DNA from: Azolla caroliniana | Taxonomy: Eukaryota > Polypodiophyta | Direction: 5' to 3' | Assembly: GCA_043228905.1 (NCBI GenBank) | Contig: JBHGNT010000010.1 | Location: 12,834,001-12,898,000, forward strand | DNA length: 64,000 nucleotides | In this document: one piece after another, positions 44,503-56,544 of the stretch | Numbering within the stretch: the stretch's first letter is position 1 | How the letters are laid out: every line of letters starts with the position of its first letter | Position numbers and translations under genes: made by a program | Notes under the pieces: generated by a model | Told to the model about the DNA's origin: nothing | The model's database searches: none | What the model saw: the letters and a program-made list of their open reading frames with translations, nothing else

Positions 44503-44780
44503 GAGGAGAGAAATATGTATAAGGTTGTTGATTAATATACAAGGATTGATCAATCTAATATATTCGTGGGATTCACGAATTTTGCCATCTAAATTACTCT
44601 TATAATCTAAATATTGTTTTAAATACACTAAACTCATGGGATTCACGAGATTGATATCTTACTTCTCTTTCTACTATTCATAACTAGCCTTAAGTTGTAT
44701 TCCTCTTTCTCCTAGTCCAAAACCTCGGCGGTTCCCACCCGACTCACGCAACGATCCGGAGCCGAAAGGCACGACATAGT

Positions 44781-44798
44781 TGGTGAACCCGACGTGAA
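44781..44798 (+). other. Primer-binding site of G1
   Basis: tggtgaacccgacgtgaa, four bases after the LTR. Identical to the G2 site. Confidence 0.7.
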
Positions 44799-44815
44799 GT
44801 CCGGGTGGCAAGGAG

Positions 44816-46174
44816 ATGGAAAATCAACCGGAGGCTAGCAACATGATGATGATGTTCGAGCGCATGCTACAAGAACAACGCGCGATGTCGGAGATAGCGG
44901 CATCAGTGGAGCGGCTCGTGCAACGAAACGGGCAATTCAACGGGAAAGACGTGTCGCGGTATCTTTGGGACTACAAGGCGGAGATGCTACAGTGCGGAAT
45001 ATCGGAAGGACTGCAAGTGACGTCCTTCAACCGGGTGGCGACCGACGGGCTTCAAGCAAGCATCCATGGGCTACGACAACAAAATCCAACATGGGAGGCG
45101 TTTGAAGAAGAGCTAAAGAGGACGTTCGCCATCAAGGATTCCTCCAAGGCGACGCGAAGGGGATTTGAAGATTGGGTGGAGACACCGGACAAGGGATTGA
45201 AGGTCGTTGATGTGTGTTCGGCATTCGAAAGCCGGTTCGGGAGGTTGTTTGCGAGAGATCAAGCTATCCTCGTACCGGACAAGGTGATCATGTTTTTGCG
45301 AGCCGTGGACGTCCGGGACCGGAAAGATCTCGGAGTGCTCTTGGAGGACACGACCACGGAGAGTGGCCTCACCGAAACATGGGAAAGCGTGCGGGATATC
45401 ATCGCGCGATACACGAAGAGGGGGCAATAGCTTGCCAACGAGGAAAAGAGGGTTTCGGAACCGATTCCGAAACCGAGAACCGGATTGGAAGACCATCAAC
45501 CGAGGGCTCGGGAGACTACAACCGAGAAGGGGATTGATACATCTACGGTGGAGCAACTATTGAAGGAGATGGAGAATCTGAAGATCGCGATGGTGAAGAA
45601 GTCGGATGACCGCCCCACAAGCTCCAAGTATACGGACCGACGGTGCATATGGTGCGATAGCGCCGAACACGATCGGAGGGATTGCGACGAGCATAAGGAG
45701 GCGCTACGGCGGGATCTCATCTACTACGAGGGAAACTGGATTCATTCGATGGACTCTCGGAAGCCACTCCGACCAAACTTCCGGAAAGGCGGCATGAAGA
45801 AGGTGCTCGAGGAGGAATTGGCGGCAAGAAGCAACTATGCGACAACCGTTGGAATATGTGTCGGGGAGTCATCGAGAGCAAAGACATCTTTTTGGATGGA
45901 AGTTCTAGAAAACACCGAGAAAACCGACTCCAACGAGATCCGAAGCACCGCGGAAGGCGTCCGGGAAGCTACGGGATGGGAGTGCCCTGTCGACAAGAAT
46001 AGCGTATACGCCTTGTGTCAATTGCATAAGGCGTATGTGGACGAGAAACGACGACGCACGGAGGATGCGGCCGGGCCATCGAAGATACCGGAAAGCTAGA
46101 ACTCCGGAGGTAAGGGAAAAGAAAAGGCGACTCCGGCATTCAAGCTCGCCTCGGACATAGAACAACAAACTGAC
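44816..46174 (+). pseudogene. G1 gag
   Basis: Starts MENQPEASNMMMMFERM 18 nt after the primer site. The first 204 codons form the gag helical domain (KDVSRYLWDYKAEMLQC, NPTWEAFEEELKRTF, VIMFLRAVDVRDRKD). A TAG at 45428-45430 stands where G2 has a tryptophan codon (RRQW). The same frame continues with the knuckle CIWCDSAEHDRRDC (CX2CX4HX4C) and a basic linker to a second TAG at 46097-46099. Beyond it the frame enters pol without a shift. The stops look like point mutations; true readthrough is possible but unsupported. Confidence 0.85.
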
Positions 46175-48160
46175 TTGAAAAGAGTGTTCGAGGAAAGAAT
46201 CTTGGATAGCCGGGTAGATTTCTCGCTTCGGGAGCTACTCAGAATAGCAAAGAAGGAGTTCCACGATCTTCTCGTGGATCTCGTGAAGCGAAAAAGACAA
46301 AGTACGGAGGAAAATGCTCCAAGGGTGAATGCGAACACCGTTTTAATGAACGACACCGAAGTGGAGGACGAAATTCCGAACTCCCACTATACAAGGCCAC
46401 ATTGGGCACTTCGGATCGGTGGAGGTGGGTTCCTATTACAAAAAGAAGAAGAATGGTTTTGCGAGATGTTGGAGCAACACGGCAAAGCGTTTGCATTTAC
46501 ATCAAGGGAGATAGGGTGCGTCGATCCGAGAATAGTGGAGCCGATGGTGATCTTCACAATTGACCATGTACCATGGAACCTGAAGCCAATTCCGGTGCCA
46601 CGAGCGCATATTCCGAAAGTCATTGACTTGCTCAAGGAGAAGGTGGCGATGGGGATTCTAGAGCCATCAACTGCTCTGTACTCAAATCGATGGTTTACGG
46701 TTCCGAAGAAGAATGGGTCACTCCGATTTATCCAAGACTTGCAACCGGTGAATAAGGTCACGATCCGGAACTCGGGAGTCGGTCCGATAGTGGACGAATT
46801 TGCGGAAGCTTTTGCCGGTCATGCGATATACTCCATCGGAGACCTATACTCGGGGTATGACCAATTCCAACTAGCCGTGGAGAGCCGATACATCACAACC
46901 ATGCAAACACCGATAGGATTAGTCCGAATGTGCACACTACCACAAGGAGCGACAAACTCAGTTGCTCATATGATGAACGCGATGAACAAGGTGCTTCGAG
47001 ACTGCATTCCGGAGATAACGATGCCGTTCCTCGATGACATTCCGATGAAAGGATGCGTGGTAGAAGAAAAAGATGAGACTATGGATGATCGGGGATGCCG
47101 AAAGTTCGTGGTCGACCATATTCATGATTGCGAGAAAGTGTTGCGAAAGCTAGAAGATGTGCACCTAACACTTTCCGGGGAGAAATCGGCATTCGGGCAA
47201 GAAGAAATATTGGTGGTCGGACATCTATGTGGGCCCTACGGCCGAAGACCGTCACCAACAAAGATCGATGCGATTCAAGCTATGGAGGAAGTATGCGAGT
47301 CAACATCCGAAGTCCGAAGGTTTCTCGGTGCATGTGCATTCTATCACATATGGATTCCGCACTATGCACATATAGCGGACCCGCTCTACCACTTGTTGCG
47401 GAAAGGTAAGAAATTCGAATGGAAACCGGAACACACCAAAGCCATGAAGAAATTGAAGAAGATGCTTCGGAGGGCGGAAGCACTTAAGAAGCCGAGCTAC
47501 GACCGACCAATCATAGTAACGGTTGATACAAGTCCAACCGGTATCGGGTGGGTCATCAATCAAGCCGACTCGAATGGTTCGCGGTATCCGATCCAATTCG
47601 GAGCAAAGGTTCTCAACGAAAGGCAATGTGGATATGCACAAGTCAAAAGAGAACTGTGGGGAGTCGTGTCGGCGATAAAATCGGATCGGGATTATTTGAT
47701 CGGAGCCGAAGTGGTGATCGAGATGGATTGTCTTCCGATACTCGGGATGATGCGGTGTTGTACGATACCGGATGTAGCTATGCTAAGGTGGGTTGCATAT
47801 GTCAAGTCGCTTAATCCGGAGGTTCGACACATCTCGGGGAAGGACAACGCGGTAGCGGATATGTTATCAAGGGCTCGGTTCGGAGACGACATAACCGAAT
47901 CGGATAATGAAGAAGTTTCCGAAGACTACTTCGCCTCGGAGCACATATACCGAGTGAACGTAATCCGAGAATTCCGGGAAGAAGAATACGAGGGAGAAAG
48001 CTTGATGATCGGAAAGATGTTACAAGAGGCCGAGGATTCAACAAACGATGAAGGAAGAAGAGCCGAGATCCGAAGGAAGAAGAGGCAAGTCCAAAAGTTC
48101 TTCTTGGAAAACGGATTAATATGGAGGGCGCCGAAAAGACCGGATGGTATACCACTTTGA
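46175..48160 (+). pseudogene. G1 pol: reverse transcriptase and RNase H, protease deleted
   Basis: A 661-residue open frame in the gag frame. Residues 1-75 are the gag-pol linker (LRELLRIAKKEFHDLLVD, HYTRPHWAL). At about residue 80 the text jumps to GGGFLLQKEEEWF, which in G2 lies about 1 kb further on, so the entire protease is missing in frame. Reverse transcriptase spans about 130-400 with SNRWFTVPKKNGSLRF, YSGYDQFQLAV and FLDD at about 285-288. RNase H is about 445-565 with its four acidic residues in VTVDTS, KRELWG, IEMDCLP and NAVADMLS. The terminal TGA replaces an Arg CGA codon present in G2, a C-to-T change at CpG. Confidence 0.9.
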
Positions 48161-49512
48161 GTAGTCGGGACAAAAGAGCAACGAAACCGGATAATGTCCG
48201 AGTTTCACGAATCCGATTGGGCTGGACACCGAGGAACATGGGCAACATTTGTGAAGATCAAGCAAAAATATTGGTGGAAGAAAATGTACAAAGATGTCGC
48301 GGAGTTCACGGAAAACTGCGAGAAATGTCAAGTCTACTCCGGGGTTCGACATCGAGATGAGTTACATCCGACATTCTCACCGACAATCAACTTCAAGTGG
48401 ATGGTCGACATAGTGGCCATGCCCCGACCGGGATCGGACAAAAGAAATACTTGGTATTAGCTCGGGAAGATCTCACGAATTAAGTAGAAGGTCGAGCGCT
48501 TCAGAGGAAAACGTGTTCCGCGGTATGCCAGTTTCTTTTGGAGGAAGTATTTTGCAGGTACGGGTGCGTAGGACAAGTAATTGCGGACCGGGGAGAACTC
48601 GACTCGGACAAAGCTAGGGGATTCTTCGCCAAACACGGAGTTCGGTTAATGCTGACAACGGCATACAATCCGGAGGCCAACGGGAAAATCGAACGAGGAC
48701 ATAGTTCGATCGTGAAAGCACTTGTGAAGGCATGCGATGGAAAGGTGAAGGACTGGCCGCAGATGCTTCCGTATGCACTATGGGCGGATCGGACGACGCA
48801 TAGCTCCGTAACCGGTTACATGCCGGCAGAACTCATGACTGGACAAGCACTGGTAATGCCGACGGAAACTGCGATCGCAACATGGACAGTGCTACCGTGG
48901 AAGGAAGAGATGAGCCGGGAAGAACTACTAGTGGTCCAGATACGTCAACTAGAGGGAAGACCGGCAGACATAGCAGAAGCAATACGTCGACAACAAGAAG
49001 CACGATTCCGGAACAAAAGCCGGTTCGACACAAAGCACCGACTACGACCGAGGAGGATTGAAGAAGGAGATTGGGTGATCGTCTATGACAGTAGTTTGGA
49101 CCATCAACATACAACGATGCGGAAATTCGCGAAAAGGTGGTTCAGGCCATACGACGTTCGGAAAGTCTTCGACAACGGAACGTACCGACTGTCCGAGTTG
49201 GATGGAACAATACTACGAGTGCCTATAGCCGGGAACCGGGTGAAGATTTTCAAGAAGCGGACCGACGACAAACCCTATGTGATCCAAGCCAAGGCCGACA
49301 ACGAGGAGCAATCAGACGAAGACCACGGTGATGCGGGAAGCGAAGAAAGTGAATTACAACTCATAGTCGACATAAGGGGAGAATCAGAGGAAGCTTTGGG
49401 TGAAGACGGATATGGGGAATTGAGAACTTCGGCACATACCAGAGGATGTGCGGGTTCGGAGAGGGCGAGTGTCGTAGTGTATTCCTCACACTACGTGAAA
49501 ACCATAAAATAA
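48161..49512 (+). pseudogene. G1 integrase
   Basis: Continues pol after the TGA with the zinc finger (HESDWAGHRG ... CEKCQVYS) and first Asp (MVDIVAMP). A frameshift near 48435 and a stop near 48481 follow. From 48538 a 324-residue frame holds the second Asp in ADRGELD and the Glu in NPEANGKIERGH, 34 residues apart. Then YALWADRTTHSSVTGYMPAE, IEEGDWVIVYDSSLDHQ, FAKRWFRPYDV and an acidic tail. The frame runs 43 bp into the 3' LTR. Confidence 0.88.
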
Positions 49513-50136
49513 TATATCCGATTTTAGATACATATAAATAAATAATCTATCAAAACATTTATCACGTGCATAGGGCAGGATTTGAACCCTGCACCTCCAC
49601 GTAGATAAACCCCAACTTTACCATTGTAATAACTTATCTTTAGTGTTATATATATAGATTTAATACGTATAAGACCTTTATTTACACATACCTTTATTAA
49701 AAGGTAAAAATCATGTATTCTTTACGGTGTGAATATTTTATTTACACGTGACATTAAAAGTGACTCATGCACATCTAGCGTGCATGAGCCCTATACTTAG
49801 GCATGGACACTTTTGGTGAAAAAGCATGAAGCCATGCTTAGCCTCTTCCATCTTTATATAAGGAGGAGAGAAATATGTATAAGGTTGTTGATTAATATAC
49901 AAGGATTGATCAATCTAATATATTCGTGGGATTCACGAATTTTGCCATCTAAATTACTCTTATAATCTAAATATTGTTTTAAATACACTAAACTCATGGG
50001 ATTCACGAGATTGATATCTTACTTCTCTTTCTACTATTCATAACTAGCCTTAAGTTGTATTCCTCTTTCTCCTAGTCCAAAACCTCGGCGGTTCCCACCC
50101 GACTCACGCAACAATCCAGAGCCGAAAGGCACGACA
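49470..50136 (+). repeat. G1 3' LTR
   Basis: 667 bp, same ends as the 5' LTR, with about eight substitutions. Preceded by the purine-rich gagagggcgag. Followed by copia B gag. Confidence 0.92.
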
Positions 50137-50324
50137 GCGCAGAGGATTTTGTCCAGCTTTAGCCACTCATTTGCCTTGTATGCTTCTAGAGGATTTTCAT
50201 TCTCAATCGAGTCTATCTGACCCTTGACTATGAGATAGTCCTGCATTTGTTCCTTCCAGAAGTCGAAGTTCGAACCATCGAACCTCCTTAGACTCATCTC
50301 CGATGAGCCGGATGTTGATGCCAT
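50137..50324 (-). pseudogene. Copia B gag, N-terminus
   Basis: MASTSGSSEMSLRRFDGSN, FDFWKEQMQDYLIVKGQI, then KANEWLKLDKILCA at the G1 border. FDG followed by a Trp/Met-rich stretch is the usual start of copia gag. The protein resumes left of G1 with TIQMHLSES. Confidence 0.85.
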
Positions 50325-50971
50325 CTACTTTGGTTTCGGTTGGTAAGACTCGGTTCAGAGTTGACTACGAACCTTAGTGGGGTGCAGCCGGTCGGCTCAC
50401 TCGATATCGTTATAGTTAGTTTTGAACCCGAGTCGGTTTGGTTTCGGATACTTGTTGATGAACTTGCTCGGAGTGACTCCGGTAACTTGAGGGACAGAAC
50501 CAGCTGGTCTTCCCGAATGTTGCCGAGTCAGAGTGAGCCCGGTTAGCTTCTGATTGTATGCCGAATACCGATTACACGAAACCGATTGTTTGGGCCAATT
50601 CTGCTTCGGATGACTGCAATGATGAGAGGGACGGATCCAACTGATCCTCCCGAATGTCGATCAGCCGAGTGAAGCACGAAGTGGTTGCCAGGAGACGAAT
50701 CTGCAGCGGGTGAATAACGTTCGGTGACGTATTCGGATGTTGTTTAACCGAATGAAGCACGATTGGGTCGGTTGATGCTCAAGGAGCTCCCCTCAAGCGG
50801 TTACAATCACATGAACAGAGTACAACTGACTAGCTTACTCCAATTTGTGATTTAACACAGTGAGATGCAAGCTTTTTGTTTTTCTTCTCCCTTCTCTGTT
50901 CTTTAAAGAAAACGAAAACAGAATGTTGTGTTGTGCGATGACGGCCGACAACGGGTTGAAGAACCTCCAAT
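50325..50971 (-). other. Copia B 5' leader
   Basis: About 650 bp between the primer site and the gag start, without coding potential. It contains several pairs of similar short blocks (for example ccgagtcagagtgagc and cgaatgttgccgag). Confidence 0.7.
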
Positions 50972-50983
50972 GCTCTAATACCA
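50972..50983 (-). other. Primer-binding site of copia B
   Basis: Minus strand tggtattagagc, the initiator-Met site with one difference from tggtatcagagc, two bases inside the 5' LTR. Confidence 0.8.
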
Positions 50984-50985
50984 AA

Positions 50986-51075
50986 TGTTGGGGACAAGGC
51001 CGTCAATGCGGAAGTGTAAGCAACATTCATAATGAAGAAGAACCTGTGTATGCATGAGCAAGATAGACACAGAGG

Positions 51076-51115
<40 letters not shown>

Positions 51116-51306
51116 CACAAAGGAAACGTTATATTCCAATAGCAACAGTTACAAATGACAACCAACCTTTATTAAAGGTTACATAGTCACTTTATATAGT
51201 GACTATCCTAGTGTAACTGCCCTTTATGCTATTTACAGAAATGGCCCAAACTTGGGTTGTCCAAAGGGACAATGTGAATACGACCATTATACACTCGTAT
51301 TCGACA
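50986..51306 (-). repeat. Copia B 5' LTR
   Basis: 321 bp, with a GA tract at 51076-51113. Followed by gtgtg (51307-51311), the right target duplication. Confidence 0.9.
51191..51198 (-). promoter_or_regulatory. TATA box of copia B LTR
   Basis: Minus strand tatataaa inside a 20-bp near-palindrome (agtcactttatatagtgact) conserved in the three LTRs of this family. Confidence 0.5.
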
Positions 51307-51311
51307 GTGTG

Positions 51312-51576
51312 CAGGGTCAATGGTCGTCATGGGCTCAGGGTCTCCTCCTATGGGTCCCATGATTCTCTCCAACAACTCATACGAGTCCAAAATGGCAGAC
51401 ATTTTGAACTAGCTTTCCATCTAGTTTTCCATCAAACAATGGAGGTGGGTGAATGCGCAGTGGAACAGCTGCAACATTCGTGGACAAGGCCATTGATACT
51501 CTCTCTCTCTCTCTCTATTTCTCTATGCTACCAGACAACAACTACCCGTATATACCTAATCTAGATCAACCTCTCT
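51312..51576 (-). pseudogene. Copia A gag N-terminus and leader
   Basis: Minus-strand frames include ILDSYELLERIMG, resembling the start of copia gag. It meets the copia B target duplication at the point where the copy at 20200-20808 begins. A CT tract at about 51498-51516 lies in the leader. Only a short and shifted stretch is readable. Confidence 0.55.
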
Positions 51577-51588
51577 GCTCTGATACCA
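51577..51588 (-). other. Primer-binding site of copia A (left assembly copy)
   Basis: Minus strand tggtatcagagc, exact initiator-Met primer site, touching the LTR. Confidence 0.85.
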
Positions 51589-52015
51589 TGATAGAAATAT
51601 TGAGAATCGATTAGATAGGTATATAGACTTACAACTACAGAGATGGGATATATGAAAACAAAACTTCTATTACATACGAGAGTAGCTCACAATGGTAGTT
51701 TTGCCATGCACTCACACCTTAGAACTTAGATAGGATATGGACTTGCTCACTACAAAATTAGTGGGGACTAATAATCAAGCCAACCACTATGAAAAGAAAG
51801 TGGATTGCTTTCTATGTTTGGTCTAAGTATAACATTACATGTGCAAGTTAGTTGATAGTAGTGGAGATATTCCTTTTCTGTCAACTGACTTGTCATTTAA
51901 TATGACCAACTCCCTAGGTACAGGCTAGTGCTAGATAATGCTTATCTTGAAGTCAATGACACATACTTCAAGACTAAGTACATCGTAACTTGCCCACAGA
52001 TCATTCATTATATCT
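51589..52015 (-). repeat. Copia A 5' LTR, cut by the sequence gap
   Basis: Matches 61959-62385 base for base where compared; the last four bases of the LTR are lost in the gap. Confidence 0.88.
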
Positions 52016-52115
52016 NNNNNNNNNNNNNNNNNNNNNNNNNNNNNNNNNNNNNNNNNNNNNNNNNNNNNNNNNNNNNNNNNNNNNNNNNNNNNNNNNNNNN
52101 NNNNNNNNNNNNNNN
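52016..52115. other. Assembly gap, 100 N
   Basis: Exactly 100 N, a conventional placeholder for a gap of unknown size. The sequence before and after it is the same 10.27-kb segment. Confidence 0.98.
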
Positions 52116-52364
52116 ATTTTGTTTACCCGAATGGAGTGCATTTCTGACTCCATCGCCAAATGCCATGTGGTTGAATCGACTGATGCCGATGCTTCTTCAT
52201 AAGATGTCGATTCACTAGCGTCGGTAAAGAAAATTCCGGGAGAGTACCTCTCCGGCGGTTGCGACAGTCTCTCGGATCTACGAGGTATGACTAGACTAGT
52301 CGCATCGGGTGTCGATGTCAGATGGTCGGGAGCCGAGCCATTCGGCTGTGCCAAATCGGTGGAT
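52116..52364 (-). pseudogene. Copia B RT fragment, duplicate copy
   Basis: The part of the copia B reverse transcriptase front end from PRRSERLSQPP to MHSIRVNK, cut by the gap. Equals 41746-41994. Confidence 0.8.
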
Positions 52365-53850
52365 TCAGTCAGTGCGAGAGTTGTCGGTTACCCATGAAAC
52401 CGATCTCGTGTTGTGGGTTGGGCCGTCATGAAGGGTTGGCACATCGGAAAATATTACCCTTCGGACTTCAATAGGCCTTTCGGCCGTTCTATGCATAGCC
52501 GACTCATTCAACACGATGTCTGAACTTCGGACGATTTGCCTATGCTTGGGTTCCCAGAGTCGGTATCCGATATCGCCGTTGGGTCCATATCCACGAAAAA
52601 CACATGTCCTTGACCTTGGTTTGAGTCTCCCGCAGTCGTCTTTCGCTATGAGAGCATACGCCTCGCAATCGAAGATCCTCAATTTATCATAATTCGGCTT
52701 ATTGCCGGTCCATATTTCCTGAGGTATTTGAAGTCCTAGAGGTCTACTTGGCGACATATTAATTATGTGTACTGTCGTAAGTAGAGCCTCCGCCCAGAAG
52801 CCATCTGACAATCCGAAGTGTTGGAGCATGGATACCACGCGTTCTTGAATCGTCCGAGTCATGCGTTCAGATATCCCGTTCTGCTCCGGACTATAGGGTG
52901 TCGTATATTCACGTCGAATGTCGTGTTCCCGGTAGAATTTGACGAATTCTTCAGACTTGAATTCTCCTCCATTGTCGGTTCGTAGACATTTCAGTTTCTG
53001 ACCGGTCTGATTTTCGACCATTGCAAGCCATTCGGAGAAGATCGAGAACACCCGATCTTTGGTTCTGATGGGGTAAGCCCACACCTTCCGAGTCGAGTCG
53101 TCAATAAAACTGACGAAGTACGAAGCACCGCAGAGAGACTCATGTGGCATCGGGCCACAGACGTCCAAGTGGACCAAATCGAGGGGACTCAATTCTCTTG
53201 GTGCTGATGTCAAGTGTGATGTGGCTACCTGTTTGCCGTATTGGCAATGCCCGTAGAATTGGTGATCCGAGAAGTAGAGTTTGGGGATGTAACCGGCTCT
53301 GGATAGGTGGGTTATGCCAGCCTTACTGAGGTATCCAAGTCGTCCGTGCCATAACGATGACATGGGGATATCAACCAAAAATAAGTCCCCCTCTTTGAGT
53401 GTGACATATAAAGGATACAAGGAATGTACCTTTGGTCCTCGAGCAAGCAGGAGGTTGCCTTTGTGGAGTGTCCACCCTCCTGATGAGAATCTGGCACGGA
53501 TGCCGGCTTCGTTAAGTTGTCCGATTGAGATCAAGGGTCTTGAAAGCTTAGGAACGTGTCGGACGTTGTGTAGTACGAGTGTAGAGCCTCCTGAAAGATT
53601 GAGCTCTATGGTGCCGATTCCAATTATAGCACAGTGTTGCGAATTTTCGACTTGAACTGAGTCAGAGTGCCGGTCCGAGTATTGCCGAAACTGAGATTGG
53701 TGAGGTGTCACATGATACGATGCGCTCGAGTCTAGGAGCCATGTGCTCGATTCCTCAATCGTAAGCAGAACTTTTGATTCGACTGGGTTCTCTATGGACA
53801 GTATGTTCGGGTCGGACGTCAAAATTTCAGCTGAAGAGCCGACATAGTTG
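52365..53850 (-). pseudogene. Copia B protease and integrase, duplicate copy
   Basis: Same 485-residue frame as at 41995-43480, with the same DSSA protease change and LGY zinc-finger change. Confidence 0.85.
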
Positions 53851-54474
53851 ACCGCTCATGCCGAGTACTCTTCTGATCCGCTCTTTGAGCTTTGTTGGTT
53901 TTTGCTTTGAGTGCCCGGCAGTCGGCTTTGATGTGTCCTGGTTTCTTGTAGTAGTTGCAGATTCGGTTGTCCCGGGACTTGCTCCGGCTTCGCTGATTGT
54001 TTGGCAGTCAGGAAGAACTTCTTACCCGGTTGTTCGATCGGTCGGTTGAACCTTGTACTATGTAAGCTTCATCTGCCGAATCTTTGGCAAAAGACTTTCT
54101 CCGAGCTGCTTCAGTCAGGATTGCGCTCGTGACTTCAGAGTACTTAACGGCAACTGTTGAAGCATTGCACACGGTTGTAACGAAAGTTTCCCATGAAGAG
54201 GGGAGACTACTCATGAGTATCATTGCTCTGAGTTCATCCTCGATTGCCGTTCCCTGAGATGAGATTGGGAGCTTATGCTTTCATACTCGTTGAGGTGTGC
54301 CTGAACCGAATCAAATTCTTTCATCCGCAAGTTCTAGAGGCACCAAATCAGATACATCTTCGTTGCGGGAACCTTCTTTTCATAAGTTTCCGACAGTTTT
54401 TTCCAAAGTTCAAATGTTGTCGTGCATGATTGCACTGTGAAGTATACTGACTCTGACAAGTGCATCTGAATCGT
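53851..54474 (-). pseudogene. Copia B gag C-terminal half, duplicate copy
   Basis: Equals 43481-44104, including the knuckle with Tyr in place of the second Cys. Confidence 0.8.
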
Positions 54475-55185
54475 GGCGTTGTCGTAGTGTATTCCCCACA
54501 CTACGTGAAAACCATAAAATAATATATCCGATTTTAGATACATATAAATAAATAATATATCAAAACATTTATCACGTGCATAGGGCAGGATTCGAACCCT
54601 GCACCTCCACGTAGATAAACCCCAACTTTACCATTGTAATAACTTATCTTTAGTATTATACATATAGATTTAATACGTATAAGACCTTTATTTACACATA
54701 CCTTTATTAAAAGGTAAAAATCATGTATTCTTTACGGTGTGAATATTTTATTTACACGTGACATTAAAAGTGACTCATGCACATCTAGCGTGCATGAGCC
54801 CTATACTTAGGCATGGACACTTTTGGTGAAAAAGCATGAAGCCATGCTTAGCCTCTTCTATCTTTATATAAGGAGGAGAGAAATATGTATAAGGTTGTTG
54901 ATTAATATACAAGGATTGATCAATCTAATATATTCGTGGGATTCACGAATTTTGCCATCTAAATTACTCTTATAATCTAAATATTGTTTTAAATACACTA
55001 AACTCATGGGATTCACGAGATTGATATCTTACTTCTCTTTCTACTATTCATAACTAGCCTTAAGTTGTATTCCTCTTTCTCCTAGTCCAAAACCTCGGCG
55101 GTTCCCACCCGACTCACGCAACGATCCGGAGCCGAAAGGCACGACATAGTTGGTGAACCCGACGTGAAGTCCGGGTGGCAAGGAG

Positions 55186-56544
55186 ATGGAAAATCAACCG
55201 GAGGCTAGCAACATGATGATGATGTTCGAGCGCATGCTACAAGAACAACGCGCGATGTCGGAGATAGCGGCATCAGTGGAGCGGCTCGTGCAACGAAACG
55301 GGCAATTCAACGGGAAAGACGTGTCGCGGTATCTTTGGGACTACAAGGCGGAGATGCTACAGTGCGGAATATCGGAAGGACTGCAAGTGACGTCCTTCAA
55401 CCGGGTGGCGACCGACGGGCTTCAAGCAAGCATCCATGGGCTACGACAACAAAATCCAACATGGGAGGCGTTTGAAGAAGAGCTAAAGAGGACGTTCGCC
55501 ATCAAGGATTCCTCCAAGGCGACGCGAAGGGGATTTGAAGATTGGGTGGAGACACCGGACAAGGGATTGAAGGTCGTTGATGTGTGTTCGGCATTCGAAA
55601 GCCGGTTCGGGAGGTTGTTTGCGAGAGATCAAGCTATCCTCGTACCGGACAAGGTGATCATGTTTTTGCGAGCCGTGGACGTCCGGGACCGGAAAGATCT
55701 CGGAGTGCTCTTGGAGGACACGACCACGGAGAGTGGCCTCACCGAAACATGGGAAAGCGTGCGGGATATCATCGCGCGATACACGAAGAGGGGGCAATAG
55801 CTTGCCAACGAGGAAAAGAGGGTTTCGGAACCGATTCCGAAACCGAGAACCGGATTGGAAGACCATCAACCGAGGGCTCGGGAGACTACAACCGAGAAGG
55901 GGATTGATACATCTACGGTGGAGCAACTATTGAAGGAGATGGAGAATCTGAAGATCGCGATGGTGAAGAAGTCGGATGACCGCCCCACAAGCTCCAAGTA
56001 TACGGACCGACGGTGCATATGGTGCGATAGCGCCGAACACGATCGGAGGGATTGCGACGAGCATAAGGAGGCGCTACGGCGGGATCTCATCTACTACGAG
56101 GGAAACTGGATTCATTCGATGGACTCTCGGAAGCCACTCCGACCAAACTTCCGGAAAGGCGGCATGAAGAAGGTGCTCGAGGAGGAATTGGCGGCAAGAA
56201 GCAACTATGCGACAACCGTTGGAATATGTGTCGGGGAGTCATCGAGAGCAAAGACATCTTTTTGGATGGAAGTTCTAGAAAACACCGAGAAAACCGACTC
56301 CAACGAGATCCGAAGCACCGCGGAAGGCGTCCGGGAAGCTACGGGATGGGAGTGCCCTGTCGACAAGAATAGCGTATACGCCTTGTGTCAATTGCATAAG
56401 GCGTATGTGGACGAGAAACGACGACGCACGGAGGATGCGGCCGGGCCATCGAAGATACCGGAAAGCTAGAACTCCGGAGGTAAGGGAAAAGAAAAGGCGA
56501 CTCCGGCATTCAAGCTCGCCTCGGACATAGAACAACAAACTGAC
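55186..56544 (+). pseudogene. G1 gag, duplicate copy
   Basis: Same frame, start and TAG stops (55798-55800 and 56467-56469) as at 44816-46174. Confidence 0.85.

Larger units (their letters stand above)
44110..44776 (+). repeat. G1 5' LTR
   Basis: 667 bp, tgtcgtagtgtattcc to ggcacgaca. Contains a tRNA-like T-arm and B box on the minus strand (near 44218), a TATA box at 44495 and inverted short repeats such as cgtgggattcacga. Confidence 0.92.
44110..50136 (+). mobile_element. Ty3/gypsy retrotransposon G1
   Basis: Plus-strand gypsy element of 6,027 bp inserted in the copia B gag. Two 667-bp LTRs (44110-44776 and 49470-50136) differ at about eight sites, so it is a recent arrival. Flanks are gcgt on the left and gcgc on the right, a 4-bp target duplication with one change. 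Gag and pol share one frame, with the protease removed by an in-frame deletion and a few stops. Its closest relative in the window is G2. An apparently identical second copy at 54480-60506 is probably an assembly artefact. Confidence 0.9.
20814..51306 (-). mobile_element. Ty1/copia retrotransposon copia B, carrying G3, G2 and G1
   Basis: Minus-strand element bounded by LTRs 20814-21144 and 50986-51306 and by the duplicated target gtgtg (20809-20813 and 51307-51311). Its own parts in order are the 3' end (21145-21297, 29107-29709), the RT front half (41400-41984), protease and integrase (41995-43480), gag C-terminal half (43490-44104), gag N-terminus (50137-50324), a leader of about 650 bp and a primer site for initiator tRNA-Met (50972-50983). 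Three gypsy elements interrupt it. The LTRs differ by about 4 percent by eye, more than those of G1 and G3, as nesting requires. Confidence 0.88.

Noticed and set aside
45428-45430. Gag stop of G1 as a programmed readthrough signal
   Set aside because: The context (caa tag ctt) does not fit the known CARYYA downstream motif, and G2 has a tryptophan codon here, so mutation is simpler.
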